A DNA stretch of 64,000 bases, taken from Nitrosopumilus ureiphilus. GTDB taxonomy: Archaea; Thermoproteota; Nitrososphaeria; Nitrososphaerales; Nitrosopumilaceae. Made by a program: the position numbers and the translations under genes. The stretch's first letter is position 1; each line of letters begins with the position of its first letter. Shown piece by piece: positions 24,527 through 32,614 of this stretch. The notes under the pieces were generated by a model. It made no database searches. It saw only the letters and a program-made list of their open reading frames with translations, and was not told the DNA's origin. The DNA is taken from contig NZ_CP026995.1 of NCBI RefSeq assembly GCF_013407185.1, positions 685,578-749,577 on the forward strand, given 5' to 3'.

Positions 24527-25045
24527 ATGGAAAAACAAAAAATAATTAGTTTTATTGCCATTATAATAATAATTGGGACTGTTGGATATTCATTACTGAA
24601 TGTCTATGCATTGGAACAACTAGAATGGGGTGGAAGGGACAATCTTTTTAGATTTTTTTCATTTTATACGGTAGATGATACCATCAATATCTGTAACAAT
24701 TCCTTGATTCCAGCGAGTTTTAACGAGTTGGATATACTGATTTATTTTGAGAAAAAACTTTTAGGCACTTATGTAATTGATTCTGCAAGCATTATGCCAA
24801 ATTCTATTTTTGAGGTAAATGGAGAATATAGTTCAGAATCATTAGAGTATTCGCAGACTCTTTTCATGCACTTTGATCATTTGTTTAGTGGCAGTGACAA
24901 TACAGTTAGAATTGATCCTAGAAAGATGGATGTTATAACTCAATATCAAACAACAATAATTGGGATTCCATATTCAGTATCAGAACAGTACACAGCCTTT
25001 GATTTTTGGAACATGTTAAATGATGAAGAGAATTTAATGTGTTAA
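24527..25045 (+). CDS. membrane-anchored extracytoplasmic protein
   Basis: The 172-residue product has an N-terminal hydrophobic helix (5-28) that serves as signal or anchor, then a beta-rich domain with a single Cys in NICNNS and a second at the C-terminus. The LEA-2-like pattern of a paired strand domain (DTINICNNSLIPASFNELDI) is suggestive but not firm. Cotranscribed with the gene two bases upstream. Confidence 0.55.
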   Translation: MEKQKIISFIAIIIIIGTVGYSLLNVYALEQLEWGGRDNLFRFFSFYTVDDTINICNNSLIPASFNELDILIYFEKKLLGTYVIDSASIMPNSIFEVNGEYSSESLEYSQTLFMHFDHLFSGSDNTVRIDPRKMDVITQYQTTIIGIPYSVSEQYTAFDFWNMLNDEENLMC

Positions 25046-25083
25046 TCATAGTTCGATTATAGGACTATAATTCGAGTAATTGT

Positions 25084-26043
25084 TTACGGGTTATTTGATA
25101 CTGCAATCCAAAATGGCATTTTACCTGTTGGTATAGAATTTATAATTTCTAACGTTTCAGTATTAATTTCTACAATTTCATTTGTCTGTGAAACTGCAAC
25201 ATACAGAATAGAGCCATCAGAATTAGTTCTTAGTCCATGAGGTCCTTTTCCTACCTTGATTTGATCAATTACATCAAATGACTCTGTATCAATAACACTG
25301 ATCTTATCATCTGCAATTCCCGAAACATATGCTCTACTACCGTCAGGGGAAACATCTATTCCATGATGACCTAGAGTGACAGGAATTTCTGCAATAATTT
25401 GTTTATTTTCTAAATTAATAACTGCAACATCATTTGTAGCAGTTCGTGTAACATAAAGAAATTTGCCATCTGGAGATATGTCCAAGTTATGTGGAATCCC
25501 TTTTACGGGTATTGTGGATATTAATTCAAATTTCTTTGCGTCTATAATTGCTATTTTGTCCTCCCCCTGCAATGTCACAAATGCAAGTTCGTTTGAAGGG
25601 TTGAAAATTATGTTGTGGGGAATTTTTCCGACAGGAATTTCAGTGTGAATTTTTCCAAGGACTAGATTGATTACAGTAACTGAATCAGAGCCCTCATTTG
25701 CAACAAATGCAAAATTGCCATTAGGACTTATCTTAACACCTTTTGGTGTTTTTCCAACATGAAATGTGTCTATAGATTCATCTGTTTCCCCATTAAATGC
25801 AAAAACAGTATCACTTGCACTACTTGTCGCAAGTACTAAAAGACCATTTTTGATTGTGGAGACATATGTCATTTTCTCTCCTGCACTCCAATTATTTTCA
25901 TTTGGGTATGAATTTACAGTGTTATCTCCTTGTAGTGTAAAAAATATTGTTTCAGATTCGTCATGGGTATTATTTTGTAAGTATAGCATTCCTACAATTC
26001 CGATTAAAATTATTCCAACGGTTACACCAAGTATCAATTTCAT
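25084..26043 (-). CDS. YVTN-type beta-propeller, membrane anchored
   Basis: An N-terminal helix (2-22) anchors a seven-bladed propeller built of about 42-residue repeats, each with a GKxPxGxxxSPDGxxxYV-like core (VGKTPKGVKISPNGNFAFVA; VGKGPHGLRTNSDGSILYV). Such extracytoplasmic propellers bind proteins or metals in surface layers or electron transfer. It ends the left side of the metal island and faces the metal permease operon, but no palindromic operator precedes it. Confidence 0.82.
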   Translation of the reverse strand: MKLILGVTVGIILIGIVGMLYLQNNTHDESETIFFTLQGDNTVNSYPNENNWSAGEKMTYVSTIKNGLLVLATSSASDTVFAFNGETDESIDTFHVGKTPKGVKISPNGNFAFVANEGSDSVTVINLVLGKIHTEIPVGKIPHNIIFNPSNELAFVTLQGEDKIAIIDAKKFELISTIPVKGIPHNLDISPDGKFLYVTRTATNDVAVINLENKQIIAEIPVTLGHHGIDVSPDGSRAYVSGIADDKISVIDTESFDVIDQIKVGKGPHGLRTNSDGSILYVAVSQTNEIVEINTETLEIINSIPTGKMPFWIAVSNNP

Positions 26044-26123
26044 TTATTCTGATATGATGTGAATATTTGCACATAAAATTCATTTGAAAGTATACTGAAC
26101 ATTTCTTTTAATCTGTAATTATT

Positions 26124-26846
26124 TCAGATACTAAACAAATGTCCTAAAATTCCAATTTGGTACATTATGTTAATACCAATAACAATGCCAAATATCCCTG
26201 CTGTGTATTTGAAAATCTTTTGTATGGATGTAATTCTATGTGCAAATGCAAATGGCACGCCCATCATACTCCCAACAAGTGCCATTCCAATCATAGAACC
26301 AACTCCAAAGATTACGATAAATCCCAATACCATTCCCATATCCTCTAATGCAACAGCACTAAGCACAACAAGACTTCCACTTCCAGCCAATCCGTGAACT
26401 AGACCAATCAAATATGATTTGTGAGTGTGTCTATGATTAGAATCATCATGATTATGTTCATCAAGATGCATGGTTCCATCTTTGTGTTGATGAGGATGTT
26501 TGTGTTTGAATTGAATTTTTTTATTGATAATTGTAGTGATTCCCAAAAATACAAGCATTATTCCAACTGCAAATTCAAAACCTGAAAAAATATGATCGTG
26601 TATTGTTATTGCAAGGGCATATACCAAAAAGCCTATCAAAACAAGTGTTGTGGTGTGTCCTGCCCCCCAAACTGCACCAAGAATAGATGATTTTGTGATG
26701 GATTCTTTGATTAGTTGTTTTATTGGTTTTTTATCAAACTTTGATTTTAAAATTTGAGTACTTACTGCAGAGACATGATCTGGCTCAAACGCATGCTGTA
26801 TTCCAACTAGAAAACCAAGCCCCATCACTAATGTTGGGGTAAGCAT
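26124..26846 (-). CDS. NicO/UreH-type metal permease with His-rich loop
   Basis: Six hydrophobic helices; the first contains HAFEPDH, the metal-recognition motif of nickel/cobalt transporters and UreH proteins. A cytoplasmic or surface loop (about 108-143) is packed with histidines (HKHPHQHKDG; DEHNHDDSNHRHTH), which would collect metal. The Met-rich protein gene lies 37 bases upstream on the same strand, so both are probably driven from the palindrome at 27416. Direction of transport and metal are inferred. Confidence 0.75.
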   Translation of the reverse strand: MLTPTLVMGLGFLVGIQHAFEPDHVSAVSTQILKSKFDKKPIKQLIKESITKSSILGAVWGAGHTTTLVLIGFLVYALAITIHDHIFSGFEFAVGIMLVFLGITTIINKKIQFKHKHPHQHKDGTMHLDEHNHDDSNHRHTHKSYLIGLVHGLAGSGSLVVLSAVALEDMGMVLGFIVIFGVGSMIGMALVGSMMGVPFAFAHRITSIQKIFKYTAGIFGIVIGINIMYQIGILGHLFSI

Positions 26847-26883
26847 TCCAATTTGTTCAAAAATTTCTTCTATGAGATATCAA

Positions 26884-27375
26884 TTATTTTGCAATTATTC
26901 CAATATCCATATGATTATTCATCATGGATTTGCCTTCAGGAATGCCATGAGTATGCATTGTATGGTATCCTTTCTCATCAACATTCACTTTAATCAAATA
27001 TTTGCCAGAACCAATGTTTTCAGCCTCAAACATCTTTCCCATCATATCCATCATGTTCATGTTGTCCATCTCTTCCATTGGTCCACCTTTCTCTATGTGT
27101 AAAATTACAGTTGCATTATACATTGGTTCGCCAGTTTCTTTATCTAAGACCAACAAAGTAACAGTAGACTCTTCATCAACAGATACAACCTGACTTGAAA
27201 TTGTTTTAATTATAACATCTTGTGGTATACTATTCATCATTGATTGACACATGTTCATAGAACCCATCCCATTTTGCATCATCATTGAATTACTTTCTTC
27301 AGAATACGCTGATAATAAAAAAGCACCACTAAAAAATACAATAACTGATGCCAATACAATTCCAAGACTTTTCAT
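26884..27375 (-). CDS. secreted Met-rich, copper-binding-type protein
   Basis: A signal peptide (1-27) is followed by a Met-rich stretch (SMMMQNGMGSMNMCQSMMN), then a YtkA/FixH-like Ig domain (TVTLLVLDKETGEPMYNATVILHI), interrupted by a second Met cluster (MDNMNMMDMMGKMF), with HTMHTHG near the C-terminus. Clusters of methionine and histidine are typical copper-binding sites outside the cytoplasm. The palindromic operator lies 41 bases before its start. Confidence 0.7.
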   Translation of the reverse strand: MKSLGIVLASVIVFFSGAFLLSAYSEESNSMMMQNGMGSMNMCQSMMNSIPQDVIIKTISSQVVSVDEESTVTLLVLDKETGEPMYNATVILHIEKGGPMEEMDNMNMMDMMGKMFEAENIGSGKYLIKVNVDEKGYHTMHTHGIPEGKSMMNNHMDIGIIAK

Positions 27376-27415
27376 GGGATTTTCTTATATCTTTTCTATA
27401 TATCAATACAGCATA

Positions 27416-27427
27416 TTACATTTGTAA
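27416..27427. promoter_or_regulatory. metal-regulon operator, site 1
   Basis: TTACATTTGTAA lies between divergent genes, 41 bases before the Met-rich gene (27375) and 52 bases before the DsbA-like gene (27479). TATA-like GATATATAG follows on the minus side and AATATAC on the plus side. One of seven related palindromes in this island. Confidence 0.75.
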
Positions 27428-27478
27428 AGCACATTGAATAAATATACAAATTTTAATTATTTTTTGTAGTGGGAATTT

Positions 27479-28303
27479 TTGGAAGATGAGAATATAGAAA
27501 ATAAAAGTGTAGAAAATGAGAATACAGTGAACGATAATGTAATGATTAAAAAATCAACATTTACAGGGTTAATTGTTGTAATAACTATAGTGATTGCAAT
27601 TTCTGCATTTTTTGCAGGCTCTTACTTTACAAATTTAAATTCAGATGAAATTACACAGTCAGATCTTAATGCTGCAATTGCAAAATTAGAATCAAAAATT
27701 GAAAATAGACCACAATCACCTAGTCAACCAAATACCCAGCCAATTAACATATCAATAGATGATGATCCCATGAAAGGGAATTCAAATGCTCCTATCACCA
27801 TCATAGAATTTTCCGACTATGAATGCCCATTTTGTGGAAGATTTTATGAAAATACACTTCCCTTAATTGAAGAGAATTACATCAATACAGGCAAAGTCAA
27901 TTTTGTTTATCGAGATTTTCCAATTCAAAGTATACATCCTAATGCAGCTCCTGCGGCAATGGCTGCTGAATGTGCAGACGATCAAGATTCTTTTTGGTCA
28001 TTTCATGATATGATTTTTGAAAACAAGAATACATGGGCTGAATTAGATGGAGCAGATTTGCTAAATGAATTTGAACAGTATGCAATTACGCTAGGGCTAG
28101 ATACTAAAGAATTCAATGCATGTTTAGAATCAGGTAAACATCTTGATGAGATAAGAAATGATCTTCAGGATGGACAAAATTATGGTATTACTGGTACCCC
28201 TGGATTTTTTATAGGAAATGATAATTCTGGATACATCATGGTTTCAGGTGCAAAACCATATCCAATTTTTGAAGAAATTCTAGATGAGATGCTTGCACAA
28301 TGA
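27479..28303 (+). CDS. membrane-anchored DsbA-like thiol oxidoreductase
   Basis: An acidic Asn/Glu tail (1-24), one transmembrane helix (28-50), a coiled linker, then a thioredoxin-fold DsbA domain with FSDYECPFCGRF (active CxxC 116-119), a cis-Pro loop (GITGTPGFFIG) and an extra Cys pair position. It would form or reshuffle disulfides in extracytoplasmic proteins. The start is TTG; the operator at 27416 is 52 bases upstream. A second DsbA-like gene lies at 35392. Confidence 0.85.
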   Translation: MEDENIENKSVENENTVNDNVMIKKSTFTGLIVVITIVIAISAFFAGSYFTNLNSDEITQSDLNAAIAKLESKIENRPQSPSQPNTQPINISIDDDPMKGNSNAPITIIEFSDYECPFCGRFYENTLPLIEENYINTGKVNFVYRDFPIQSIHPNAAPAAMAAECADDQDSFWSFHDMIFENKNTWAELDGADLLNEFEQYAITLGLDTKEFNACLESGKHLDEIRNDLQDGQNYGITGTPGFFIGNDNSGYIMVSGAKPYPIFEEILDEMLAQ

Positions 28304-28313
28304 ATGTATGTAT

Positions 28314-28325
28314 TTACAAATGTAA
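28314..28325. promoter_or_regulatory. metal-regulon operator, site 2
   Basis: TTACAAATGTAA, 40 bases before the ATG at 28365. A TATA-like TTTAATATAC lies between them, about 26 bases before the start codon, so the palindrome sits just upstream of TBP/TFB binding. Confidence 0.8.
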
Positions 28326-28364
28326 GATGTCATTCTTTAATATACAATATTTAGAGGACGTATA

Positions 28365-29336
28365 ATGAAGAAAAAAGGTTCATCAAAAAACAAAAAATAT
28401 GGATTAATTATAATTCCAATTGTAATCATAGTTGCGATTATCATATCTTTACTTTCACAAAATAACATAGACACCCCAACATCAAAACTTCATGGACCGT
28501 GGAGCGACATTCATGGTGTTGGAATGTTTCTTTCAGGGAATGTTGATACTCTATATCTTGCCACCCACCAAGGTTTGTTTGAAAAAACAAATGTAGGATG
28601 GCAACGTGTTGGAAATGATAACGCAGATTTGATGGGGTTTTCTATGAATCATGAAACAAATACAATGTATTCCAGTGGACATCCAAAAACAGGAGGAAAT
28701 CTTGGATTTAGAATGAGTGAAGATAATGGAAATTCATGGAAAACAATTTCTAAAGTTAAAGATACACCAGTTGATTTTCATGCAATGACTGCAAGTCAGG
28801 CACAAAAAGGTTTGATTTATGGTTCTCCTGGTGGAGGATATGAACTCTTTGTTACTTCTGATAATGGAGTATCATGGAGTTCGCCTGATATTCCAAATCA
28901 AATCATGTCACTTGCAGCAGATCCGTTAGATCCTAACCGAGTGTATGCTGGAACAAAATCTGGTCTTTATGTTAGTAATGATCAAGGTAAACAATGGGAA
29001 CAAGTCAATTCAGATATTGAAAGAGGTGTAGTTACGGGAATTGGTTTTTCATCAGATGGAAAAACAATGTATGCATTTTCAACTTTAGATGGAAATGGTA
29101 TGATTGTAAAATCAATGGATGGTGGAAACACCATGGTAAAAACATCAGGACAGATTATTGATGCTCGAGGCATTTGGAACTTTGCTCCAGGTCGTGATGG
29201 AGAAATTTATGCCATTGCCGCACAGCAAGTAGCAAGTGGAATTGCCATGAGTGTTTACAAGACAGAGAATGGTGGTTCCACATGGATTTTAGAGGGCACT
29301 AATAATTCAGAACTTGCATTAACTGCTGAATCTTAA
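28365..29336 (+). CDS. membrane-anchored BNR-repeat (sortilin-like) propeller
   Basis: After a Lys-rich start and a transmembrane helix (about 13-30) the protein has BNR/Asp-box repeats (SEDNGNSWKT; TSDNGVSWSS; SNDQGKQWEQ; TENGGSTWIL), typical of sortilin or F510-type propellers. It is likely extracytoplasmic. The operator and TATA box immediately upstream place it in the metal regulon, perhaps as a surface metal- or protein-binding scaffold. No enzyme residues are evident. Confidence 0.75.
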   Translation: MKKKGSSKNKKYGLIIIPIVIIVAIIISLLSQNNIDTPTSKLHGPWSDIHGVGMFLSGNVDTLYLATHQGLFEKTNVGWQRVGNDNADLMGFSMNHETNTMYSSGHPKTGGNLGFRMSEDNGNSWKTISKVKDTPVDFHAMTASQAQKGLIYGSPGGGYELFVTSDNGVSWSSPDIPNQIMSLAADPLDPNRVYAGTKSGLYVSNDQGKQWEQVNSDIERGVVTGIGFSSDGKTMYAFSTLDGNGMIVKSMDGGNTMVKTSGQIIDARGIWNFAPGRDGEIYAIAAQQVASGIAMSVYKTENGGSTWILEGTNNSELALTAES

Positions 29337-29352
29337 ATTTCATATTCTTGAA

Positions 29353-29490
29353 TCAGCAGAACTTTGAGGGGTTTTTTTCAAATATCGCTTTGCATGATGG
29401 ACAACAAAAATGATATGTGTTTCCATCATGTTCTAAAGTTACGGTTCCTTGTTCATCTAATTGCATTTTGCAAACTGGATCTGTTTTCAT
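29353..29490 (-). CDS. 45-residue YHS-domain metal-binding miniprotein
   Basis: ATG 29490 to TGA 29353. The product is a bare YHS domain: DPVCKMQLDE, GNTYHFCCPSCKAIFEKNP. The Cys of DPVCKM and the CCPSC cluster bind copper or related metals, as in the YHS modules near copper ATPases. It begins exactly 40 bases from the operator at 29530, which it shares with the divergent HTH-TRASH regulator. Confidence 0.75.
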   Translation of the reverse strand: MKTDPVCKMQLDEQGTVTLEHDGNTYHFCCPSCKAIFEKNPSKFC

Positions 29491-29529
29491 TGTTATACAA
29501 AATTTAATTCTTCAAATAAACAGAGGGGT

Positions 29530-29541
29530 TTACAAATGTAA
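29530..29541. promoter_or_regulatory. metal-regulon operator, site 3 (divergent)
   Basis: TTACAAATGTAA is 40 bases from the YHS gene start (29490) and 39 bases from the ATG at 29580 of the regulator gene. Equal spacing on both sides suggests simultaneous control and autoregulation. Confidence 0.8.
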
Positions 29542-29579
29542 GATATATGATTTAGATAATGGTGAGGTTAAAGAAAGAC

Positions 29580-30008
29580 ATGTCATTTCCTCTAGATGAG
29601 ACAGATATTGCGATACTTGAGGCACTAATTGAGGATGGAAGAAAATCATTTAGGCAAATTGCAAGAGAGATCAAAATAAGCACACCCACAGTGCAAATAC
29701 GCTATGACAGGTTATTCAGTATGGGCATAATAAAATCAATTTCGCCCATTTTGGACATGAAAAAGCTTGGTGCAAATGCAGATCTTTCTAAATCTAAAAT
29801 GAAGCCACATGAGAAAACAATTAAAAAATTAAATTCAGATTTGCATGTTAAAATAAAATGTGATTATTGTGACAGGAAGATTTCTGAAAAACCAAGTATT
29901 TTAAAAGTGGCAAACATTCAAAGATTTTTTTGCTGTCCTTCATGTAGAATTCTTTTTCAAGACAAATACCAACGAAGAATTAAAGCACTTTTAAACTCTC
30001 AAAAGTAA
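29580..30008 (+). CDS. HTH-TRASH transcription regulator, likely metal sensor
   Basis: The N-terminal 60 residues are an AsnC-type winged HTH (DETDIAILEALIEDGRKSFR; ISTPTVQIRYDRLFSMG), and the C-terminal 45 are a TRASH domain (CDYCDRKISEKPS... FCCPSCRILFQDKY). TRASH binds Cu or other heavy metals; the same architecture is known for CopT/CopR-type regulators of archaeal copper operons. I favour ATG 29580 over 29559 because the operator and a TATA-like GATATATGA then sit at the regulon's usual distances. It probably binds the TTACA-N2-TGTAA sites. Confidence 0.85.
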   Translation: MSFPLDETDIAILEALIEDGRKSFRQIAREIKISTPTVQIRYDRLFSMGIIKSISPILDMKKLGANADLSKSKMKPHEKTIKKLNSDLHVKIKCDYCDRKISEKPSILKVANIQRFFCCPSCRILFQDKYQRRIKALLNSQK

Positions 30009-30018
30009 TTGTTTTAGT

Positions 30019-31683
30019 TTATTCTTGTATAGTGATCTTTTTCTGTTTGGAGATTTTAATTCTATTATACACAAGTAGTGATAATAAAATAACAATTGTA
30101 CCTATAGCGGAATATTGTATAACATCTTTAACTAGAAATTCAGAATCATCTTCCTGTAATGGGTTTACTGGGATTTGTTTTGGCAAATCTACAATTATTG
30201 TTAATGGATAAAGTTTTGATACTTTCATAGAATCATCAATTATTTCATGTGCCGAAATTTGAAGCATTGTTTGGTAGATACCAGGTTCAATGTTCTGATC
30301 AATTGATATATCTAAAATAGTTTCAATTTTATTTTTTTGATTCAAGTTAATCATATCAGAATTTGTAGTAAAAGAAACACCGTCTAGTCCTGAATGAGTC
30401 ATGCCAACCAATGAGACATCCAAATTATCTAAAGATAACATCCCACTACCATCATCTAAACGATTAATTTCAACTGTCACTTGACCCGATTTTTTAGTTT
30501 CTGTAAAAATGAGTTCTTTAGTTTCGGTTTGTAAATCAAATGGAACCGAGATACTGGTATCAAGATACCCAATTTTATTTCCTAAAACTTCTGCAAACCA
30601 CACTTTTTTTCCATCTTTTGATACATCAAGATAGATAGTAGTCGAAAGAGGGCCAGTTGGAATATCATATTCTGTTATTGTACCTGTAGTGTCAATTTTT
30701 GAAATCTTGTTTCCACCATGTTGTGCAAAATAGATATTCCCAAATTCATCGAGATCTATCTGGCTAGGAAGCGTTTGAGGATATAATTCGTTAGGGGATG
30801 TCCATAAAGAAATATACTCATTCAAACTAGAATCCAAATCTGAGACAATAACTCTGCTAGAGCCATGACAGATACAATGATTTTCTCTATTCCTTGCGAG
30901 TCTGAATATTGCAATTCCAAAAGGTGAAAAAAAGTCTGGTTCAGGCAGAGATAGTTCGTATCTGTCTGAAGATGTATTTGACTGAATATTTTCTAATGGC
31001 ACAACTAAAACACTATTGGAATAAGACAAGGTAATCAATAAAGAACCATTTTCATCAAATGCAAGAAATGATGGCCCGCTGTTTGATTTAATGGGGTATT
31101 CTGTTATTTGATTTGTCTCTATATCCAAACTTGCAAACTGATCTGAACTTAGTTCTGTAAACCATATTTTTGATTTGTCTTGAGATAAGATTATTCCCAT
31201 TGGACCTGAATTTTCTGTTGGGATGTCAATTGTATCCATCTGTTCGTTTTCTATGCTGAATTTTCCTATGGAGTTGGTTCTAGCGTCTGTAAACCATATT
31301 GTATTTCTTAACTCATCATAAATAATATGTCCTCCAGACAAATTGATAATTATATCTTCGGTCTGGGTCATTTTTGTTATATCAAATTTTGAGAATTCTT
31401 CAGCAACTGGATCAAATTTAGAGATCAGACTTGAATTTTGTGTGGCATAGTAAGTCCAGGCATTTCCATTTTTATCAGTAGTAATTCCACTAAGACCAAA
31501 CTCTTCAGTTGGAAACGGAATTTCTTTGATAAAATTACTTTGTTTAGAATATGTTAGAAATTCATCTAATTGTATTTCTTGTGCAAAAATATCATTCGAT
31601 GAAAAAAAGATTACAAATAGTAAAAGAAATCCAGTTACAGTAGACTCAATATTTTTCAACTTATTTTTCCACAGGATTTCCAA
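30019..31683 (-). CDS. membrane-anchored streptogramin-lyase-like (Vgb) propeller
   Basis: A signal peptide (about 13-35, ending DIFAQ), then Vgb-type propeller repeats (PTENSGPMGIILSQDKSKIW; EFGNIYFAQHGGNKISKID), an Ig-like domain from about 400, and a C-terminal transmembrane helix (about 520-542) with a basic tip. It contains ICHGSS as its Cys site. Surface-exposed and probably protein- or metal-binding rather than a lyase. Its start overlaps the end of the rhodanese gene by 23 bases, so it belongs to that operon. Confidence 0.78.
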   Translation of the reverse strand: MEILWKNKLKNIESTVTGFLLLFVIFFSSNDIFAQEIQLDEFLTYSKQSNFIKEIPFPTEEFGLSGITTDKNGNAWTYYATQNSSLISKFDPVAEEFSKFDITKMTQTEDIIINLSGGHIIYDELRNTIWFTDARTNSIGKFSIENEQMDTIDIPTENSGPMGIILSQDKSKIWFTELSSDQFASLDIETNQITEYPIKSNSGPSFLAFDENGSLLITLSYSNSVLVVPLENIQSNTSSDRYELSLPEPDFFSPFGIAIFRLARNRENHCICHGSSRVIVSDLDSSLNEYISLWTSPNELYPQTLPSQIDLDEFGNIYFAQHGGNKISKIDTTGTITEYDIPTGPLSTTIYLDVSKDGKKVWFAEVLGNKIGYLDTSISVPFDLQTETKELIFTETKKSGQVTVEINRLDDGSGMLSLDNLDVSLVGMTHSGLDGVSFTTNSDMINLNQKNKIETILDISIDQNIEPGIYQTMLQISAHEIIDDSMKVSKLYPLTIIVDLPKQIPVNPLQEDDSEFLVKDVIQYSAIGTIVILLSLLVYNRIKISKQKKITIQE

Positions 31684-32506
31684 TCATGTTGCCCCATTCA
31701 GTCCAGGAGCCATCATAGTTTCGGACTTTAGAATACCCTAAAAGATATTTTAGGACAAACCAACTGTGAGAGGATCTTTCCCCAATTCTACAATAACAAA
31801 TTACATCTTTGTCGGGAGTAACACCTTTTGGTTCATAATTTTGTCTTAGCTCTTCAACAGACTTGAATGTACCATCAGCATCGTTTACTGCAGTAGCCCA
31901 TGGAATGTTATTTGCGTGTGGAATATGTCCACCTCTTTGTGCATGTTCCATTGGATATTCTGGAGGAGCAGTAATTTGACCAGTAAATTCTGCAGGGGAA
32001 CGCACATCAACCATTACAGTGTCTTCTTTTCCTAATGCTCTGCTAACATCAAACAAGTATGCACGTAATCCCTCATCGGGTGGTTGTGCTTTGTATGTAA
32101 CAGATGAAAATGTAGGTTCATCCGTAGTATAATTTCTATTTTCTAATTCCCATTTTTTTCTGCCACCATCCATAATCTTTAGATTTTCATGGCCATAGAT
32201 TTTAAAAACCCAGAAAACAAATGCTGCAAACCAATTGTTAAAGTCACCATAAAGAACTACTTCAGTATCAGCAGTAATTCCATTTTTTGCCATTAATACT
32301 TCAAATTGTTTTTTGCTGATGATATCTCTTGTAACAGGATCATTGATGTCACGTTTCCACCAGATTAAACTCGACCCATTAATGTGACCTTTTTGATATC
32401 CATTAACTGGATCATAATCAACTTCAACTAGTTTTCTTTTTTCATTAGGGGGATTTTGCGATACCCATTCTGTATCAACTAATACTTCAGGATGAGCGTA
32501 ACTCAT
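31661..32506 (-). CDS. tandem rhodanese sulfurtransferase
   Basis: Two rhodanese domains: an inactive first half (VEVDYDPVNGYQKGHINGSS) and a second half with VDVRSPAEFTGQ and the active loop CYCRIGERSSHSW, whose second Cys carries the persulfide. Length (281) is that of thiosulfate/mercaptopyruvate sulfurtransferases. It has no signal peptide. The operator at 32545 is 39 bases before the ATG, so sulfur handling is tied to the metal regulon. Substrate uncertain. Confidence 0.88.
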   Translation of the reverse strand: MSYAHPEVLVDTEWVSQNPPNEKRKLVEVDYDPVNGYQKGHINGSSLIWWKRDINDPVTRDIISKKQFEVLMAKNGITADTEVVLYGDFNNWFAAFVFWVFKIYGHENLKIMDGGRKKWELENRNYTTDEPTFSSVTYKAQPPDEGLRAYLFDVSRALGKEDTVMVDVRSPAEFTGQITAPPEYPMEHAQRGGHIPHANNIPWATAVNDADGTFKSVEELRQNYEPKGVTPDKDVICYCRIGERSSHSWFVLKYLLGYSKVRNYDGSWTEWGNMIGNPVEK

Positions 32507-32544
32507 AATTTAACTCTAAAAGATGTTTATTTTAATTGAATAGT

Positions 32545-32556
32545 TTACAATTGTAA
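32545..32556. promoter_or_regulatory. metal-regulon operator, site 4
   Basis: TTACAATTGTAA, 39 bases before the rhodanese start at 32506 on the minus strand, with an AT-rich TATA-like AATTAAAATAAA between. It controls the rhodanese-Vgb operon. Confidence 0.75.
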
Positions 32557-32614
32557 GTGTTTTTTTATATTTTGGGAAAAATTAAAACCCGATTCTTAGT
32601 CAATGTTGATTTTT

